From positions 1 to 49,293 of the forward strand of contig PEUB01000092.1 in assembly GCA_002780895.1 (NCBI GenBank): DNA of 49,293 nt, in the 5' to 3' direction. Below the pieces are notes generated by a model, which worked only from the letters and a program-made list of their open reading frames with translations, did no database searches and was not told the origin of the DNA. Positions 8,485-17,624 of the stretch are shown here, in pieces; position 1 is the stretch's first letter; the number at the start of each line of letters is the position of its first letter. The DNA is from Nitrospirae bacterium CG02_land_8_20_14_3_00_41_53. Lineage in GTDB: Bacteria; Nitrospirota; Thermodesulfovibrionia; Thermodesulfovibrionales; SM23-35. Position numbers and translations under genes: made by a program.

Positions 8485-9101
8485 AAGGAATATTTATTTC
8501 ATTTGAGGGAATTGAAGGTGCGGGTAAGACAATTCAGTCAAAACTCCTTTGTGAATATCTCCTAAAGAAAGGATATAAAGTTATACTTACAGAAGAACCT
8601 GGGGGCACTCGAATTGGGCTCAAGATTAGAGAGTTACTCCTTTCTGTAGAAAATAAGGGGATGACGCCTGTTACAGAATTGTTGCTCTATAATGCTTCGC
8701 GTGCACAACATATAAAGGAGGTTATTCTTCCTGCACTAAAAAGAGGTTTTGTTGTCATAACAGACAGGTTTGTTGATTCGACAGTAGCCTACCAGGGTTA
8801 TGGAAGGGGGATAGATTTAAGTCTCATATATTCTATCGAGAAAGTTGTAACCGGAGGTGTAAAACCTGATATTACAATACTCTTTGACATTGATGCAGAG
8901 ATTGGTTTAAAGAGAAATAGAGGTATTAAAAAGTCAGACAGGTTAGAACTCGAGGATGTAGGGTTTCATAAACGGGTAAGAAGTGGTTATCTCGAGATTG
9001 TATCAAAAGAACCTGAGAGAATAAAATTAATAGATGCCTCAGAGGGCATAGAGGAAATACATAGCAAAATAGTTAGCATAGTTATGGATTTTATTAACTA
9101 A
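8481..9101 (+). CDS. tmk: Thymidylate kinase
   Basis: The protein phosphorylates dTMP to dTDP in the cytoplasm. At 206 residues it has normal family length. The P-loop FEGIEGAGKTIQ lies at residues 7-18, and the DRFVDSTVAYQGYGRG segment holds the Asp-Arg catalytic and dTMP-contact region. The start ATG overlaps the previous stop (ATGA). The tmk-holB pairing is common in bacteria. Its TAA stop (9099-9101) overlaps the outer end of the inverted repeat that fills the gap to holB. Confidence 0.95.
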   Translation: MKGIFISFEGIEGAGKTIQSKLLCEYLLKKGYKVILTEEPGGTRIGLKIRELLLSVENKGMTPVTELLLYNASRAQHIKEVILPALKRGFVVITDRFVDSTVAYQGYGRGIDLSLIYSIEKVVTGGVKPDITILFDIDAEIGLKRNRGIKKSDRLELEDVGFHKRVRSGYLEIVSKEPERIKLIDASEGIEEIHSKIVSIVMDFIN

Positions 9102-9250
9102 GATGCAGACATTGTTCAAAAATTTATTTAACTCGATAAATTTATTGAAAATATCTCTATTTGTTATATTCGATAAAATATTCCGAAAACCATTAGTTAT
9201 AGGTACACTAAGGTATCGAAAAATAAATTTTTCCACAACATCTGCATCTT
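9100..9250. mobile_element. MITE-like AT-rich element with about 38-bp terminal inverted repeats
   Basis: The left arm (9100-9138), starting AAGATGCAGA, pairs with the right arm (9214-9250), ending TCTGCATCTT. The arms share the exact 12-mer pair AAAAATTTATTT / AAATAAATTTTT and the TATCGA end. About 75 bp of AT-rich sequence lies between. No coding sequence is visible, and no clear target duplication was found. It could be a non-autonomous transposon remnant or a large RNA hairpin within the tmk-holB transcript. Confidence 0.55.
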
Positions 9251-9277
9251 CCATTTGTATTATTTGGGTTAATTAAT

Positions 9278-10330
9278 ATGGCGTTCAGAGACATTATAGG
9301 ACAGGACATGGCAATAAACATACTTCTTAGAACCATTCAGAGAGGTAGGTTACCATCGTCGTATCTATTTATAGGAGAATCAGGCATTGGCAAGAAATTT
9401 ACTGCCATCAATCTTGCAAAGGCGGTGAATTGCCTTAATCCCCCCATCCCCCCTTTAGAAAAGGGGGGTGAGGGGGGATTTGATCAGGGGAGGTATGGGG
9501 GGATGAATGAGTATTCACTATTCACTGACTGTTGCGATGAATGTCCCTCGTGTAAGAAGATTAATGCTGGAGTTCATCCTGACTTTTTACTCATTTCACC
9601 TGAAGGTGGTCAGATTAGGATTGAGGAGATACGGGCGGTCAACGACATACTTTCTTTTAAACCGTTTGAGGGCAGGAATAAGGTTGTTATTGCAGATGAA
9701 GCAGATACTATGAATCCATTTGCAGCAAATGCATTTCTTAAAACCCTTGAAGAACCTCCAAAAGACAGCCTGATAATCCTTATATCATCAAACCCCGACC
9801 GCCTGCCAGATACAATAAGGTCTCGATGTTCAAAGGTAAACTTTACGCCCCTTTCTCACGAGGCATGCAGAAAAGTCATAAAGATCAGCAGTCAAAAATA
9901 CAGCAAAAAGACATCTGAAGTACTCTCGACTCTCGTCAGGCTTTCAATGGGAAGGCCGGGTCTTGCAATCGCAGGAAACCTTATAGAAGATAGGGCATGG
10001 TTTATAAAACTCCTGAAAGGGATGCTAAATGTAGAAAAAGATGGTTGGACATCTAAAGAAGAAATGGAAAGATGGTTCGACATTTTACTTATCCTTTTCA
10101 GAGATATGGCTATAATAAAGATAACTCAGGATGAAACAAACCTTATTAATATTGATTTTAAAGACTATTTAAATAAGTTAAGCAGTTCGATAGATTTAAA
10201 GGTTATAATAGAAAATTATCAAAAAATAAATATATTAATGAGATATTTCAAGTTCAATCTAAACAGATCCCTCACATGGAACTATACAGCTTCATTGCTG
10301 AGAAAGACAATGGATGTTAAATATGCCTGA
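9278..10330 (+). CDS. holB: DNA polymerase III delta' subunit
   Basis: This is the clamp-loader delta' subunit, 350 residues. The AAA+ region begins FRDIIGQDMAINIL, with a degenerate Walker A (GESGIGKK), followed by the zinc module and VVIADEADTM, then the SRC motif (TIRSRCSKV). The zinc module normally has a first Cys and then CxxCxxC close by. Here the first Cys (AVNCLN, about residue 50) is separated from CCDECPSC by an inserted GC palindrome plus heptamers of about 30 residues. The reading frame and the later domains are intact, so the protein is probably functional. No strong ribosome site precedes the ATG. Confidence 0.92.
   Translation: MAFRDIIGQDMAINILLRTIQRGRLPSSYLFIGESGIGKKFTAINLAKAVNCLNPPIPPLEKGGEGGFDQGRYGGMNEYSLFTDCCDECPSCKKINAGVHPDFLLISPEGGQIRIEEIRAVNDILSFKPFEGRNKVVIADEADTMNPFAANAFLKTLEEPPKDSLIILISSNPDRLPDTIRSRCSKVNFTPLSHEACRKVIKISSQKYSKKTSEVLSTLVRLSMGRPGLAIAGNLIEDRAWFIKLLKGMLNVEKDGWTSKEEMERWFDILLILFRDMAIIKITQDETNLINIDFKDYLNKLSSSIDLKVIIENYQKINILMRYFKFNLNRSLTWNYTASLLRKTMDVKYA
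9437..9480. repeat. GC palindrome, AATCCCCC type, in holB
   Basis: AATCCCCCC...CCCTTT pairs with AAAAGGGGGG...GGGGGGATT, a near-perfect inverted repeat. It encodes a Pro/Gly/Glu-rich insertion and is the sister of the copy at 1337-1381. Confidence 0.92.
9505..9525. repeat. heptamer array (TATTCAC x 2 plus a degenerate unit) in holB
   Basis: GAATGAG TATTCAC TATTCAC lies 24 bp after the palindrome, repeating the palindrome-heptamer association seen in the activase and cheW genes. Confidence 0.6.
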
Positions 10331-11213
10331 AGTAATCGGAGTACGTTTCAAACCCTGTGGAAAGATATACGACTTTGAGGTAAACGGTATAGATGTAAAC
10401 AAAGGTGACCTTGTAGTCGTAGAGTCAGAGCTCGGCCTCAACATAGGCAATGTCGTCATTGATCGTCATACGGTGGAAGAGTATGAAAGAAAGCTGAAAA
10501 AGATTATTCGCAAGGCAACTGAAGAAGACCTTCATCAGAGACAAGAAAACAGGAACCTCGAGATTGAAGCTATGAATAACTGCCTTGAGAGGATAATGGC
10601 ACGTGGGCTTCCAATGAAGCTTATCTGGACGGAGGTAACCCTTGACAGAAGACGTATTATTTTCTATTTCACCGCAGAAAAGAGGATTGACTTCAGGGAG
10701 CTCGTCAAGGACCTTGCTGCAAAGTTCAAGACAAGGATAGAGATGAGACAGATAGGTGTTAGGGATGAGGCAAAAATGATAGGTAGTTTCGGGATATGTG
10801 GCAGGGAACTATGTTGTACAAGATTCCTGACATCGTTTGAACCTATTTCTATCAAGATGGCAAAGAGGCAGGAACTAGTCCTGAACACGGGTAAGTTATC
10901 CGGAGTCTGCGGAAGGCTCATGTGTTGCCTGGGATTTGAGTATTCTGAGACATTCCCAGAGGACGTTGCCCTGTCAGAGGAAAATTCCATGTCTATTTCC
11001 GAAGATGCAGAGCCACTTGAAATGATTGTCACCTCAAGTGACATTCTTGAAGAAGTAGAAGAACCTGTAGCCCAACCCGGTATTGTCGGGATTGACTCGC
11101 ACCGAGAGTCGCAACGCCCTGCGCCTCAACCTGAACAGCAAGAACATAAAGGAAAATACAAGAAGTTTAAAAGGCACAGGAAAAAACGCAACAGAAAACT
11201 TACTAACCAGTGA
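10323..11213 (+). CDS. ricT: PSP1-domain protein, RicT (YaaT)-like
   Basis: The product has the PSP1 family order: an N-terminal GVRFKPCGKIYDFEV strand region, a helical middle, and the cysteine signatures GRELCCTRFL and GVCGRLMCCLGFEY. In Bacillus the homologue is part of the RicAFT complex, which carries [4Fe-4S] clusters and supports mRNA maturation. Placement after holB is typical. I prefer ATG at 10323 (MPEVIGV) over ATG at 10314 because family members begin there; neither has a strong ribosome site. The C-terminal tail is low-complexity and includes the repeat segment GIDSHRES encoded by 11085-11108. The metG start overlaps its stop. Confidence 0.88.
   Translation: MPEVIGVRFKPCGKIYDFEVNGIDVNKGDLVVVESELGLNIGNVVIDRHTVEEYERKLKKIIRKATEEDLHQRQENRNLEIEAMNNCLERIMARGLPMKLIWTEVTLDRRRIIFYFTAEKRIDFRELVKDLAAKFKTRIEMRQIGVRDEAKMIGSFGICGRELCCTRFLTSFEPISIKMAKRQELVLNTGKLSGVCGRLMCCLGFEYSETFPEDVALSEENSMSISEDAEPLEMIVTSSDILEEVEEPVAQPGIVGIDSHRESQRPAPQPEQQEHKGKYKKFKRHRKKRNRKLTNQ
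11085..11108. repeat. repeat GTCGGGATTGACTCGCA...CGAG near the ricT end
   Basis: This segment matches the one at 14088-14110 near the NIF3 stop, with two or three differences. Both are translated at a protein C-terminus. Confidence 0.6.
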
Positions 11214-12847
11214 GAAATAAGTTTTTCATTACCACACCTATATATTATGTAAATGACATCCCGCATATAGGCCATGCATATACAACTGTGGCAGCCGATA
11301 TCCTTGCGAGATATAACAGGGTAAAAGGCAAAAAGGTATTTTTTTTAACAGGCGCTGATGAGCACGGCCAGAAGGTTGAAAAGGCAGCGCAGGAGAAAAG
11401 CCGGTCACCAAAAGAGCATGCTGACCTTATGGTGGAGAATTACAAAACACTCTGGTCAAAACTCGATATTAAAAACGATGTCTTCATACGCACTACAGAT
11501 TCAGAACATGTAAAGACCGTACAATCGCTACTGCAAAAGTTATGGGAAAAGGGTGAAATAGAAAAAAGGTTATATTCGGGGTGGTACTGCATACCGGATG
11601 AACGATTCTGGACTGATAAGGAAGTCGTAACTGGTAATTGTCCGGATTGTAAAAGGCCTGTAGAACGTATTACCGAGGAAAACTATTTTTTCTTGATGTC
11701 AAAGTACCAGGAAAGGCTTTTAAAATACATTGATGAAAATCCGTATTATATACTTCCAGAAACACGGAAAAATGAGGTTCTCGGGTTTTTAAAAAATAAC
11801 CCACTCGGTGACCTCTGCATATCAAGACCAAAGCATAGACTTTCCTGGGGTATATCACTGCCTTTCGATGACAGCTTTGTAACCTATGTATGGTTTGATG
11901 CACTTATAAATTACTACTCAGCGACAAAGTATCTTGCCCCAGAACACAGAGTACAGGACACAGCCCCCCCCACCCAGCCCTCCCCCTCGAGGGGGGAGGG
12001 GAAGGGTGGGGGTGAAAATCTCACATCTGAAGACTGGTGGCCTCCCGAACATCACCTGATAGGTAAGGACATCCTAATAATACATGCTATTTACTGGTCA
12101 ACTATGCTGATGGCACTTGAATTATCTCTGCCAAAAAACATCTTTGCACATGGGTGGTGGACTGTTGAAGGGAAGAAGATGTCCAAGTCTGTTGGCAATG
12201 TTGTCGACCCTAATAAAGTTGTGGAAAAATACGGTGTTGATGCCTTCAGATACTTTCTTTTCAGGGAAGTACCATTTGGCCTTGATGGAGACTTCTCTGA
12301 TGAGGCAATGATAAAACGTATCAACACTGACCTTGCGAATGACCTTGGAAATCTTCTATACAGGACACTGGTAATGATCGAAAAGTATTTTGAAGGAAAA
12401 ATCCCTCAGCCGCCTCCTTATGACATTAATGGATCAGTTGATGTGCTTAGAGAAATTCACCTTAAAAATCGCATAGAGAGTATCAAGGAAAAATTTGATG
12501 TTTTAATGGAAAAATTATCGTTTGGTCACGCCCTCGATAAAATCTGGGAGGCAATTAATGATGCAAATAAATTAATCGAAGATGAAGCTCCATGGAACCT
12601 GAGGAAGGCAAATAATATTGATAAACTCTCAAGTGTGCTTTATACACTTGCTGAGGCGATTAGAATCATAGCGGTCTATCTCTTCCCTTTTATGCCAGCA
12701 GCAGCAGAAAAGATGTGGGAACAGCTTAATGTTGAAGAAAAACTATCAAAAATAAATCTTGATAATGGCACAAGATGGGGAAGACTGAAACCCGGGACAA
12801 CGATCAGAAAAGGTACGGCACTGTTTCCAAGAATAGAAAAAGGATAA
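11210..12847 (+). CDS. metG: Methionyl-tRNA synthetase
   Basis: A class I synthetase of 545 residues that charges tRNA-Met. The HIGH motif lies in IPHIGHAYTT near residues 18-27 and KMSKS in GKKMSKSVGN near residue 325. The zinc knuckle is incomplete: the first pair reads CIPDE, with Asp in place of the second Cys, while the second pair, CPDC, is present. There is no C-terminal tRNA-binding domain, as in many short bacterial forms. The start is a GTG at 11210 overlapping the ricT TGA. An in-frame heptamer plus palindrome insertion lies between YLAPEHR and DWWPPEHHLIGKD, extending a loop in the catalytic domain before KMSKS. Confidence 0.95.
   Translation: MRNKFFITTPIYYVNDIPHIGHAYTTVAADILARYNRVKGKKVFFLTGADEHGQKVEKAAQEKSRSPKEHADLMVENYKTLWSKLDIKNDVFIRTTDSEHVKTVQSLLQKLWEKGEIEKRLYSGWYCIPDERFWTDKEVVTGNCPDCKRPVERITEENYFFLMSKYQERLLKYIDENPYYILPETRKNEVLGFLKNNPLGDLCISRPKHRLSWGISLPFDDSFVTYVWFDALINYYSATKYLAPEHRVQDTAPPTQPSPSRGEGKGGGENLTSEDWWPPEHHLIGKDILIIHAIYWSTMLMALELSLPKNIFAHGWWTVEGKKMSKSVGNVVDPNKVVEKYGVDAFRYFLFREVPFGLDGDFSDEAMIKRINTDLANDLGNLLYRTLVMIEKYFEGKIPQPPPYDINGSVDVLREIHLKNRIESIKEKFDVLMEKLSFGHALDKIWEAINDANKLIEDEAPWNLRKANNIDKLSSVLYTLAEAIRIIAVYLFPFMPAAAEKMWEQLNVEEKLSKINLDNGTRWGRLKPGTTIRKGTALFPRIEKG
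11940..12015. repeat. composite element: heptamers plus CTCGAG palindrome in metG
   Basis: CAGAACA CAGAGTA CAGGACA (11940-11960) run straight into a CACCC...CCTCGAGG...GGGTGGGGG inverted repeat (11964-12015). The frame is kept and encodes a Pro/Ser/Gly-rich loop. Confidence 0.9.
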
Positions 12848-12864
12848 AAAATAAGGGGTTTACA

Positions 12865-12894
12865 TTGACAAGTGAATTATTGAATTGTTAAAAT
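12865..12894 (+). promoter_or_regulatory. sigma70 promoter for the rpsU-nif3-dnaG-rpoD operon
   Basis: A perfect TTGACA (12865-12870), an 18-nt spacer and TAAAAT (12889-12894). The ribosome site GGGAGGAGGGG lies between it and the rpsU ATG. Confidence 0.65.
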
Positions 12895-12932
12895 TACGTT
12901 CAATTTTTTAAACAGGGAGGAGGGGTATATGG

Positions 12933-13130
12933 ATGCCCTATGTAAGGGTACGTGAGAGTGAATCTTTTGAAAATGCGATTAAAAAGTTTAAAAGACAGTG
13001 TGAAAAAGAAGGAATCCTCTCAGAGATAAAGAAAAGGGAGCATTATGAGAAGCCAAGCGTAAAGAAGAAAAAAAAGGCGATTGCTGCTCGTGAGAAAGCC
13101 ATTAAAAAGGTCAGGCTGGCGGTAAGATGA
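12933..13130 (+). CDS. rpsU: 30S ribosomal protein S21 (first copy)
   Basis: A 65-residue basic protein beginning [19 protein letters not shown], with the S21 signature REHYEKPS and a Lys/Arg-rich tail. A strong GGGAGGAGGGG site precedes the ATG. An out-of-frame ATG at 12929 is ignored. It heads the rpsU-dnaG-rpoD macromolecular synthesis operon, a classical arrangement. A second S21 gene lies at 41092-41298. Confidence 0.93.
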   Translation: MPYVRVRESESFENAIKKFKRQCEKEGILSEIKKREHYEKPSVKKKKKAIAAREKAIKKVRLAVR

Positions 13131-13137
13131 GAATCAT

Positions 13138-14115
13138 ATGAAGCTAAGAGACATTTACACAAAGGCCATAGAAACCGGGATAGAAAACGATCCTCGTGGC
13201 AGAGACATAGTCCTGAAGTATCTGGAACGCAGTAAAAAAGACTTTGATGAGCTTAAACCAGATGAAAGGGAACTTTTTGACCAGGAGTCTTTCCAGAATC
13301 CATATTCTGATTCAAGGATTCTCTATGGGACGGGTGATGAAGAGATTAAAAGTATCCTCGTCGGCATAGATATTGAGGTTGGGGAGATACTGCTCGCTGA
13401 TAACCTGAGGTCAAAAGGCAGACGAGTTGACCTCCTCCTTTCGCATCACCCTGAAGGAAGGGCATATGCAAACCTTTATACTGTAATGCAGATGCAGTCA
13501 GATATATTAAACAGATTTGGTGTCCCTATTAATATTGCTGAGGGACTTATGGATGTGAGGATAAAAGAGGTAGAGAGAAAGTTGATGCCAGTTAACCATG
13601 CAAGGGCGGTAGATGCAGCAAGGCTTCTCGGCATCCCCTTCCTTTGTCTTCATACGCCGGCTGACAATATGGTCGCAAGCTATCTCCAGCGTCTATTTGA
13701 TGAAAAGAAACCATATCTTTTGTCTGATGTGCTCGATATTCTCAAAAACATCCCCGAATACAAATCTGCAGGGACAAATAGTGTCAGCCCAAAGATCATT
13801 CTCGGTTCAAAGAACAGGAAGGCTGGAAAGATCTTTGTCGATATGACAGGTGGCACAGAGGGGGCGAAGGATATATTTGAAAGCCTCACAACAGGTGGAG
13901 TGAGCACAATAGTAGCGATGCACATCAGTGAGGATCACCGTAAAGAGGCGGAAAAAAACCACCTGAATGTTATTGTTGCAGGGCATATTTCGAGTGATAC
14001 TATTGGTCTGAACTTACTCATAGATGAGATTTCAAAAGATGATTCATTGGAAATATTAGGGTGCTCCGGGTTCAATAGATTTAGCAGGTCGGAATCGACT
14101 CGCAACCGAGCTTAA
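13138..14115 (+). CDS. NIF3 / DUF34 family metal-binding protein
   Basis: A 325-residue NIF3-like protein. The family folds into two similar halves with a dinuclear metal site. Metal ligands are expected in LLLSHHPEGRAY and in the late AGHISSDTIGLN motif; the middle part contains VDMTGGTEGAKD. Precise function is unsettled for the family (the old GTP cyclohydrolase label is doubtful). It starts seven bases after rpsU and its TAA overlaps the dnaG ATG by one base, so it belongs to the rpsU-dnaG-rpoD operon. The last residues (SESTRNRA) are encoded by a repeat also found in ricT. Confidence 0.8.
   Translation: MKLRDIYTKAIETGIENDPRGRDIVLKYLERSKKDFDELKPDERELFDQESFQNPYSDSRILYGTGDEEIKSILVGIDIEVGEILLADNLRSKGRRVDLLLSHHPEGRAYANLYTVMQMQSDILNRFGVPINIAEGLMDVRIKEVERKLMPVNHARAVDAARLLGIPFLCLHTPADNMVASYLQRLFDEKKPYLLSDVLDILKNIPEYKSAGTNSVSPKIILGSKNRKAGKIFVDMTGGTEGAKDIFESLTTGGVSTIVAMHISEDHRKEAEKNHLNVIVAGHISSDTIGLNLLIDEISKDDSLEILGCSGFNRFSRSESTRNRA
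14088..14110. repeat. repeat GTCGGAATCGACTCGCA...CGAG at the NIF3 C-terminus
   Basis: It is nearly identical to 11085-11108 in ricT and ends three bases before the stop codon. Confidence 0.6.
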
Positions 14116-15815
14116 TGAAGACTGAAAGGCTACTCGAAGAAATAAAGTCTAGAATAGACATCGTTGATTTTATATCCGATTATGTCCAGTTAAAGAAATC
14201 AGGCCAGAACTATAAAGGTCTCTGTCCCTTCCACTCTGAAAAAACCCCCTCGTTTATGGTCAACCAGGCCAAACAGATATTTCACTGTTTCGGATGCGGC
14301 ATTGGCGGTGACGTAATTAGTTTTTTGATGAAACATGACAACCTCTCGTTCAATGAAGCGACAAGATATATTGCTAAAAAGGCTGGTATTGAGATAACCG
14401 AACCCAGGTTTGATAAAGGTACATCTGAAAGGCGTGAAAAAATACTCCATATCCAGAGTGAGGCAATGAAATTTTTTATCAGGAACTTAAAATCTTCAGA
14501 GTCGGCACAGACATATCTTAAGAACAGGGGGGTTAATGAAACATCCATTGATAGTTTTCACATAGGCTATGCGACTAATGAATGGGATGCACTATTTAAA
14601 TATTTAAAAAACAGAGGCTACACCGATTCCTTGATAAAGGATGCCGGGCTTGCTGTCGCTTCCGCCTCAGGCGGAGAAAAAAGTTACAGGGATGTGTTCA
14701 GAGGACGTATTATCTTCCCGATATTTAACCTTCATAATGATGTTATAGCCTTCGGTGGCAGGGTTATGGATGATTCCATGCCAAAGTATCTTAATTCTCC
14801 TGAGACCGAGATATTTAAAAAGGGAGATACCCTATTTGCAATCAACTCGTCAAAGGATGAGATAAGGAAGAAGGGTTATGCCATTATCGTTGAGGGGTAC
14901 CTTGATGCTATAGTATGCCGCCAATACGGGTTTAAAAACACAGTAGCACCGTTAGGGACAGCCCTGACATTACGGCAACTACATAGGCTCAAATTACTGG
15001 CTAAAAAAGTAGTTTTGGTCTTTGACGGCGATGAAGCAGGCATTTCTGCTGCAAGAAGGTCTCTATCAATCGTTTGTGAGAGCGACTTCAGGGCAAGGAT
15101 CTTATTATTACCCGAAGGTGAAGACCCCGATAGTTTTTTGAGGAAAAACGGCAGTCAACCTTTTAAGAAAATGCTTTCCGATACCGTGTCAATGATAGAG
15201 TTTCTCCTGAATACGTCAGTGGAAGATAGAATAGATAATGTAAGGGAAGCACTCGGGATGATCGCAGTGGTAAAGGACCTGATTATAGCGGATGAAATGT
15301 TAGGTGAACTTGCTGACAGGTCAAGGATCAATGAATCTGTCCTTAGAAGTGAACTTAAAAAGATAAAAAGAAAACCTGGTCTACATACTGCTAAAGGATT
15401 CGAGCCAGCCAGAAAAACTTTGGACAGAGAAGAATACCTTCTTTTGAGTGCGATTATTACATTCCCTGAAAAAGCTGATAATGTGATTCCAAAACTCGAC
15501 ATTGAAGACCTAAAGGATGAAACCATCAGATCTATATTTAAAAAAATTAAGACATCTGTAGATAAATTAAATGTAAACTCACTACTAATTAAGTCTGATG
15601 ACACAGAAAGGGCCCTGATTACAGAACTCTCGCTTAACCCTGGATTTGATTTAGAACATGTTGACAGAAATATCAATGACTGTCTGCGTAGAATAGCACA
15701 GCGAAGATTCGAAGAGAGAGGGAAATTGGCATTGTCAAAGGAACCTGACGATGCAGCACTTCATAATTCATTACTGAAAGAAAAGCGTAGACTTATTAAA
15801 GAGGCACATTTATGA
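14115..15815 (+). CDS. dnaG: DNA primase
   Basis: A 566-residue primase that makes RNA primers for replication. The N-terminal CHC2 zinc finger is seen as [11 protein letters not shown] and [10 protein letters not shown] (about residues 37-61). The TOPRIM core has [10 protein letters not shown] and [10 protein letters not shown]. The C-terminal helicase-binding region is present and ends the protein at near-usual length. The ATG overlaps the NIF3 stop by one base, and its own stop overlaps rpoD by four. A short CCGCC/GGCGG hairpin (14661-14675) is translated as part of SASGGE. Confidence 0.96.
   Translation: MKTERLLEEIKSRIDIVDFISDYVQLKKSGQNYKGLCPFHSEKTPSFMVNQAKQIFHCFGCGIGGDVISFLMKHDNLSFNEATRYIAKKAGIEITEPRFDKGTSERREKILHIQSEAMKFFIRNLKSSESAQTYLKNRGVNETSIDSFHIGYATNEWDALFKYLKNRGYTDSLIKDAGLAVASASGGEKSYRDVFRGRIIFPIFNLHNDVIAFGGRVMDDSMPKYLNSPETEIFKKGDTLFAINSSKDEIRKKGYAIIVEGYLDAIVCRQYGFKNTVAPLGTALTLRQLHRLKLLAKKVVLVFDGDEAGISAARRSLSIVCESDFRARILLLPEGEDPDSFLRKNGSQPFKKMLSDTVSMIEFLLNTSVEDRIDNVREALGMIAVVKDLIIADEMLGELADRSRINESVLRSELKKIKRKPGLHTAKGFEPARKTLDREEYLLLSAIITFPEKADNVIPKLDIEDLKDETIRSIFKKIKTSVDKLNVNSLLIKSDDTERALITELSLNPGFDLEHVDRNINDCLRRIAQRRFEERGKLALSKEPDDAALHNSLLKEKRRLIKEAHL
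14661..14675. repeat. short TCCGCC/GGCGGA hairpin in dnaG
   Basis: A perfect 6-bp stem with a 3-nt loop, in frame. Confidence 0.4.
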
Positions 15816-17386
15816 AACATTATTTTGACTATTTTAACGAGTATGATGAAGAGAGAGATGCAATTTTTAAGGCTGATGTGAGTGATGAGGCCATAGAAGA
15901 GGGGAAAAAGATACCTCATTTCATAGAAGGCGAAAAAGACCCTATACGCATCTATCTAAAGGAGATGAGCAGTGTGCCACTGCTCACAAGAGAGGGCGAG
16001 ATTGAGATTGCTAAGAAAATAGAAGATGGAAAAGAGAAAGTTTACAGGGTAACATTTTCGCTGCCCTTTGTTCTGAAAAAACTTATAACCCTAGGCAGGA
16101 TGGTCAGAAATGGAGAGGCCCCGCTTACAGATCTCATTCAGAATAGCGAAGAAGAAATAGAGGAAGACCTGCTCTTGGAGAGAAAAAGATTTTTTGAAAT
16201 TGCAAAGAAAATAAATTACCTGAATCAGAGAAGAAAGGGATATCTTAAAAAATTAAAGGAAAATATACCACTTAATACACCGAATAAAGCTTCTAAGAAA
16301 GTTTCTCACAAGGGGGGAAAATATACCCAGAGCGAATTAATCAAGTTACTCGAAAGAAACAGGGAGCAGATACTTGAAAAAGTACATTCCCTCAGATTAA
16401 AAGAAGACGTTGTAACAGTATTCTCTGAAGAATTGAAACGGTCAGTTGCAGAGGTAGATGCCCTGAATAGGAAGATTATAAGTACAGGGGAAATAGCAAA
16501 ACATTCTCGGTACGAGTCGATTCCGACAGGATTTGATATTGGAAACGAACGTCAGTTGTGTAAAAAGAAAATCGAGAAAAAAGAAATCTTGTTTGGTATG
16601 AAGTTTGATGAGATGAAAAAAGCCCTGAGGGTTCTGATACAGGGTGAGAGGAAAGTATTTGAGGTAAGGAAATCTTTGATAGAAGCCAATCTGCGGCTTG
16701 TAATAAGCATTGCTAAACGATATTTAGGCAGAGGGTTGAGCTTCTCAGACCTTATACAGGAAGGAAATAGCGGGCTTATGAGAGCTGTTGATAAGTTCGA
16801 GTACAAACGCGGCTATAAATTCAGCACATATGCTACATGGTGGATCAGACAGGCGATAACAAGGGCGCTTGCAGATCAGTCGAGAACAATAAGGATACCT
16901 GTACACATGGTTGAGATTATTAACAAGATAACAAAGGTTACAAAGGAACTTGTACAGGAAATGGGGAGGGAGCCAACACCTGTTGAAATTGCTGAGAGAT
17001 TGAAAATTCCTGTTGAAAAGGTGAATGGGATACTAAAGATATCAAAAGAACCTATCTCTCTCGAGACCCCTATCGGGGAAGAAGAAGACAGTCATCTTAG
17101 GGATTTTATAGAGGATAAGGCGATGTTATCGCCACTTGATTTTGCGATACAGGGCGATATGAAAAAAAAGATAGACAAGATTCTGTGCTCGCTAACCCAT
17201 AAGGAAGAAAAGATTATAAGAAAAAGGTTCGGCATCGGTGGAAACATCCCACATACCCTCGAAGAGGTGGGACTGGAATTTGATGTTACCCGTGAGAGAA
17301 TAAGACAGATAGAAGGAAAGGCGATCAGAAAATTAAAACACCCCTCCCGGAGCAAATGGCTCAGGGAATTTATCGAAAAGCCTTGA
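15812..17386 (+). CDS. rpoD: Primary sigma factor (sigma70, RpoD)
   Basis: A 524-residue primary sigma factor. Region 1.2 is seen as [21 protein letters not shown]. Region 2 includes [17 protein letters not shown] and [14 protein letters not shown] (promoter melting and -10 recognition). Region 4 carries the helix-turn-helix [20 protein letters not shown] for the -35 box. Region 1.1 is short or absent, since region 1.2 starts near residue 40. A non-conserved region of about 200 residues separates regions 1.2 and 2. It is the last protein gene of the rpsU operon, overlapping dnaG by four bases. Confidence 0.96.
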   Translation: MKHYFDYFNEYDEERDAIFKADVSDEAIEEGKKIPHFIEGEKDPIRIYLKEMSSVPLLTREGEIEIAKKIEDGKEKVYRVTFSLPFVLKKLITLGRMVRNGEAPLTDLIQNSEEEIEEDLLLERKRFFEIAKKINYLNQRRKGYLKKLKENIPLNTPNKASKKVSHKGGKYTQSELIKLLERNREQILEKVHSLRLKEDVVTVFSEELKRSVAEVDALNRKIISTGEIAKHSRYESIPTGFDIGNERQLCKKKIEKKEILFGMKFDEMKKALRVLIQGERKVFEVRKSLIEANLRLVISIAKRYLGRGLSFSDLIQEGNSGLMRAVDKFEYKRGYKFSTYATWWIRQAITRALADQSRTIRIPVHMVEIINKITKVTKELVQEMGREPTPVEIAERLKIPVEKVNGILKISKEPISLETPIGEEEDSHLRDFIEDKAMLSPLDFAIQGDMKKKIDKILCSLTHKEEKIIRKRFGIGGNIPHTLEEVGLEFDVTRERIRQIEGKAIRKLKHPSRSKWLREFIEKP

Positions 17387-17444
17387 CCTAAAAATAGCAA
17401 CAAGTTTATAGTAATAAGTCGATACCCAATTTGAGCAATTTTTA

Positions 17445-17520
17445 GGGCCCATAGCTCAGTTGGAAGAGCTACCGGCTCATAACCGGTTGGTCCCAGGTTC
17501 GAGCCCTGGTGGGCCCACCA
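17445..17520 (+). tRNA. tRNA-Met (CAT anticodon)
   Basis: A 76-nt cloverleaf with CCA encoded. Acceptor arms GGGCCCA / TGGGCCC pair fully. The D arm is GCTC...GAGC, the anticodon arm ACCGG-CTCATAA-CCGGT and the T arm CCAGG-TTCGAGC-CCTGG. The G1:C72 pair argues against an initiator. The same anticodon is used by tRNA-Ile2 with lysidine, which cannot be excluded by eye. Confidence 0.9.
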
Positions 17521-17533
17521 GCTCGATACGAAT

Positions 17534-17563
17534 CGATTTCGGCTGATTTCAATCAGGAAATCG
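17534..17563. other. two-part stem-loop after tRNA-Met
   Basis: CGATTTC pairs with GAAATCG and, inside it, CTGATT with AATCAG around a 2-nt loop. There is no T-run, so it is not a clear terminator. It may be a processing signal or a repeat. Confidence 0.45.
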
Positions 17564-17595
17564 GTTAAGGGTTTAAAGTCGAAAGCTTAAAGTAA

Positions 17596-17612
17596 ACCCG
17601 CCAAAGGCGGGT
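17596..17612. repeat. short ACCCGCC/GGCGGGT hairpin
   Basis: A perfect 7-bp stem with an AAA loop, 12 bases before the GTG of the zinc-ribbon gene and close to its ribosome-binding region. Confidence 0.5.
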
Positions 17613-17624
17613 AAAAGAGAAAAG

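Noticed and set aside
9039-9254. Minus-strand frame across the tmk-holB gap
   Set aside because: It follows the inverted-repeat element and the end of tmk, and has no ribosome site or recognisable product.
17445-17520. Initiator tRNA-Met
   Set aside because: The first acceptor pair is G:C, whereas bacterial initiators have an unpaired first position.
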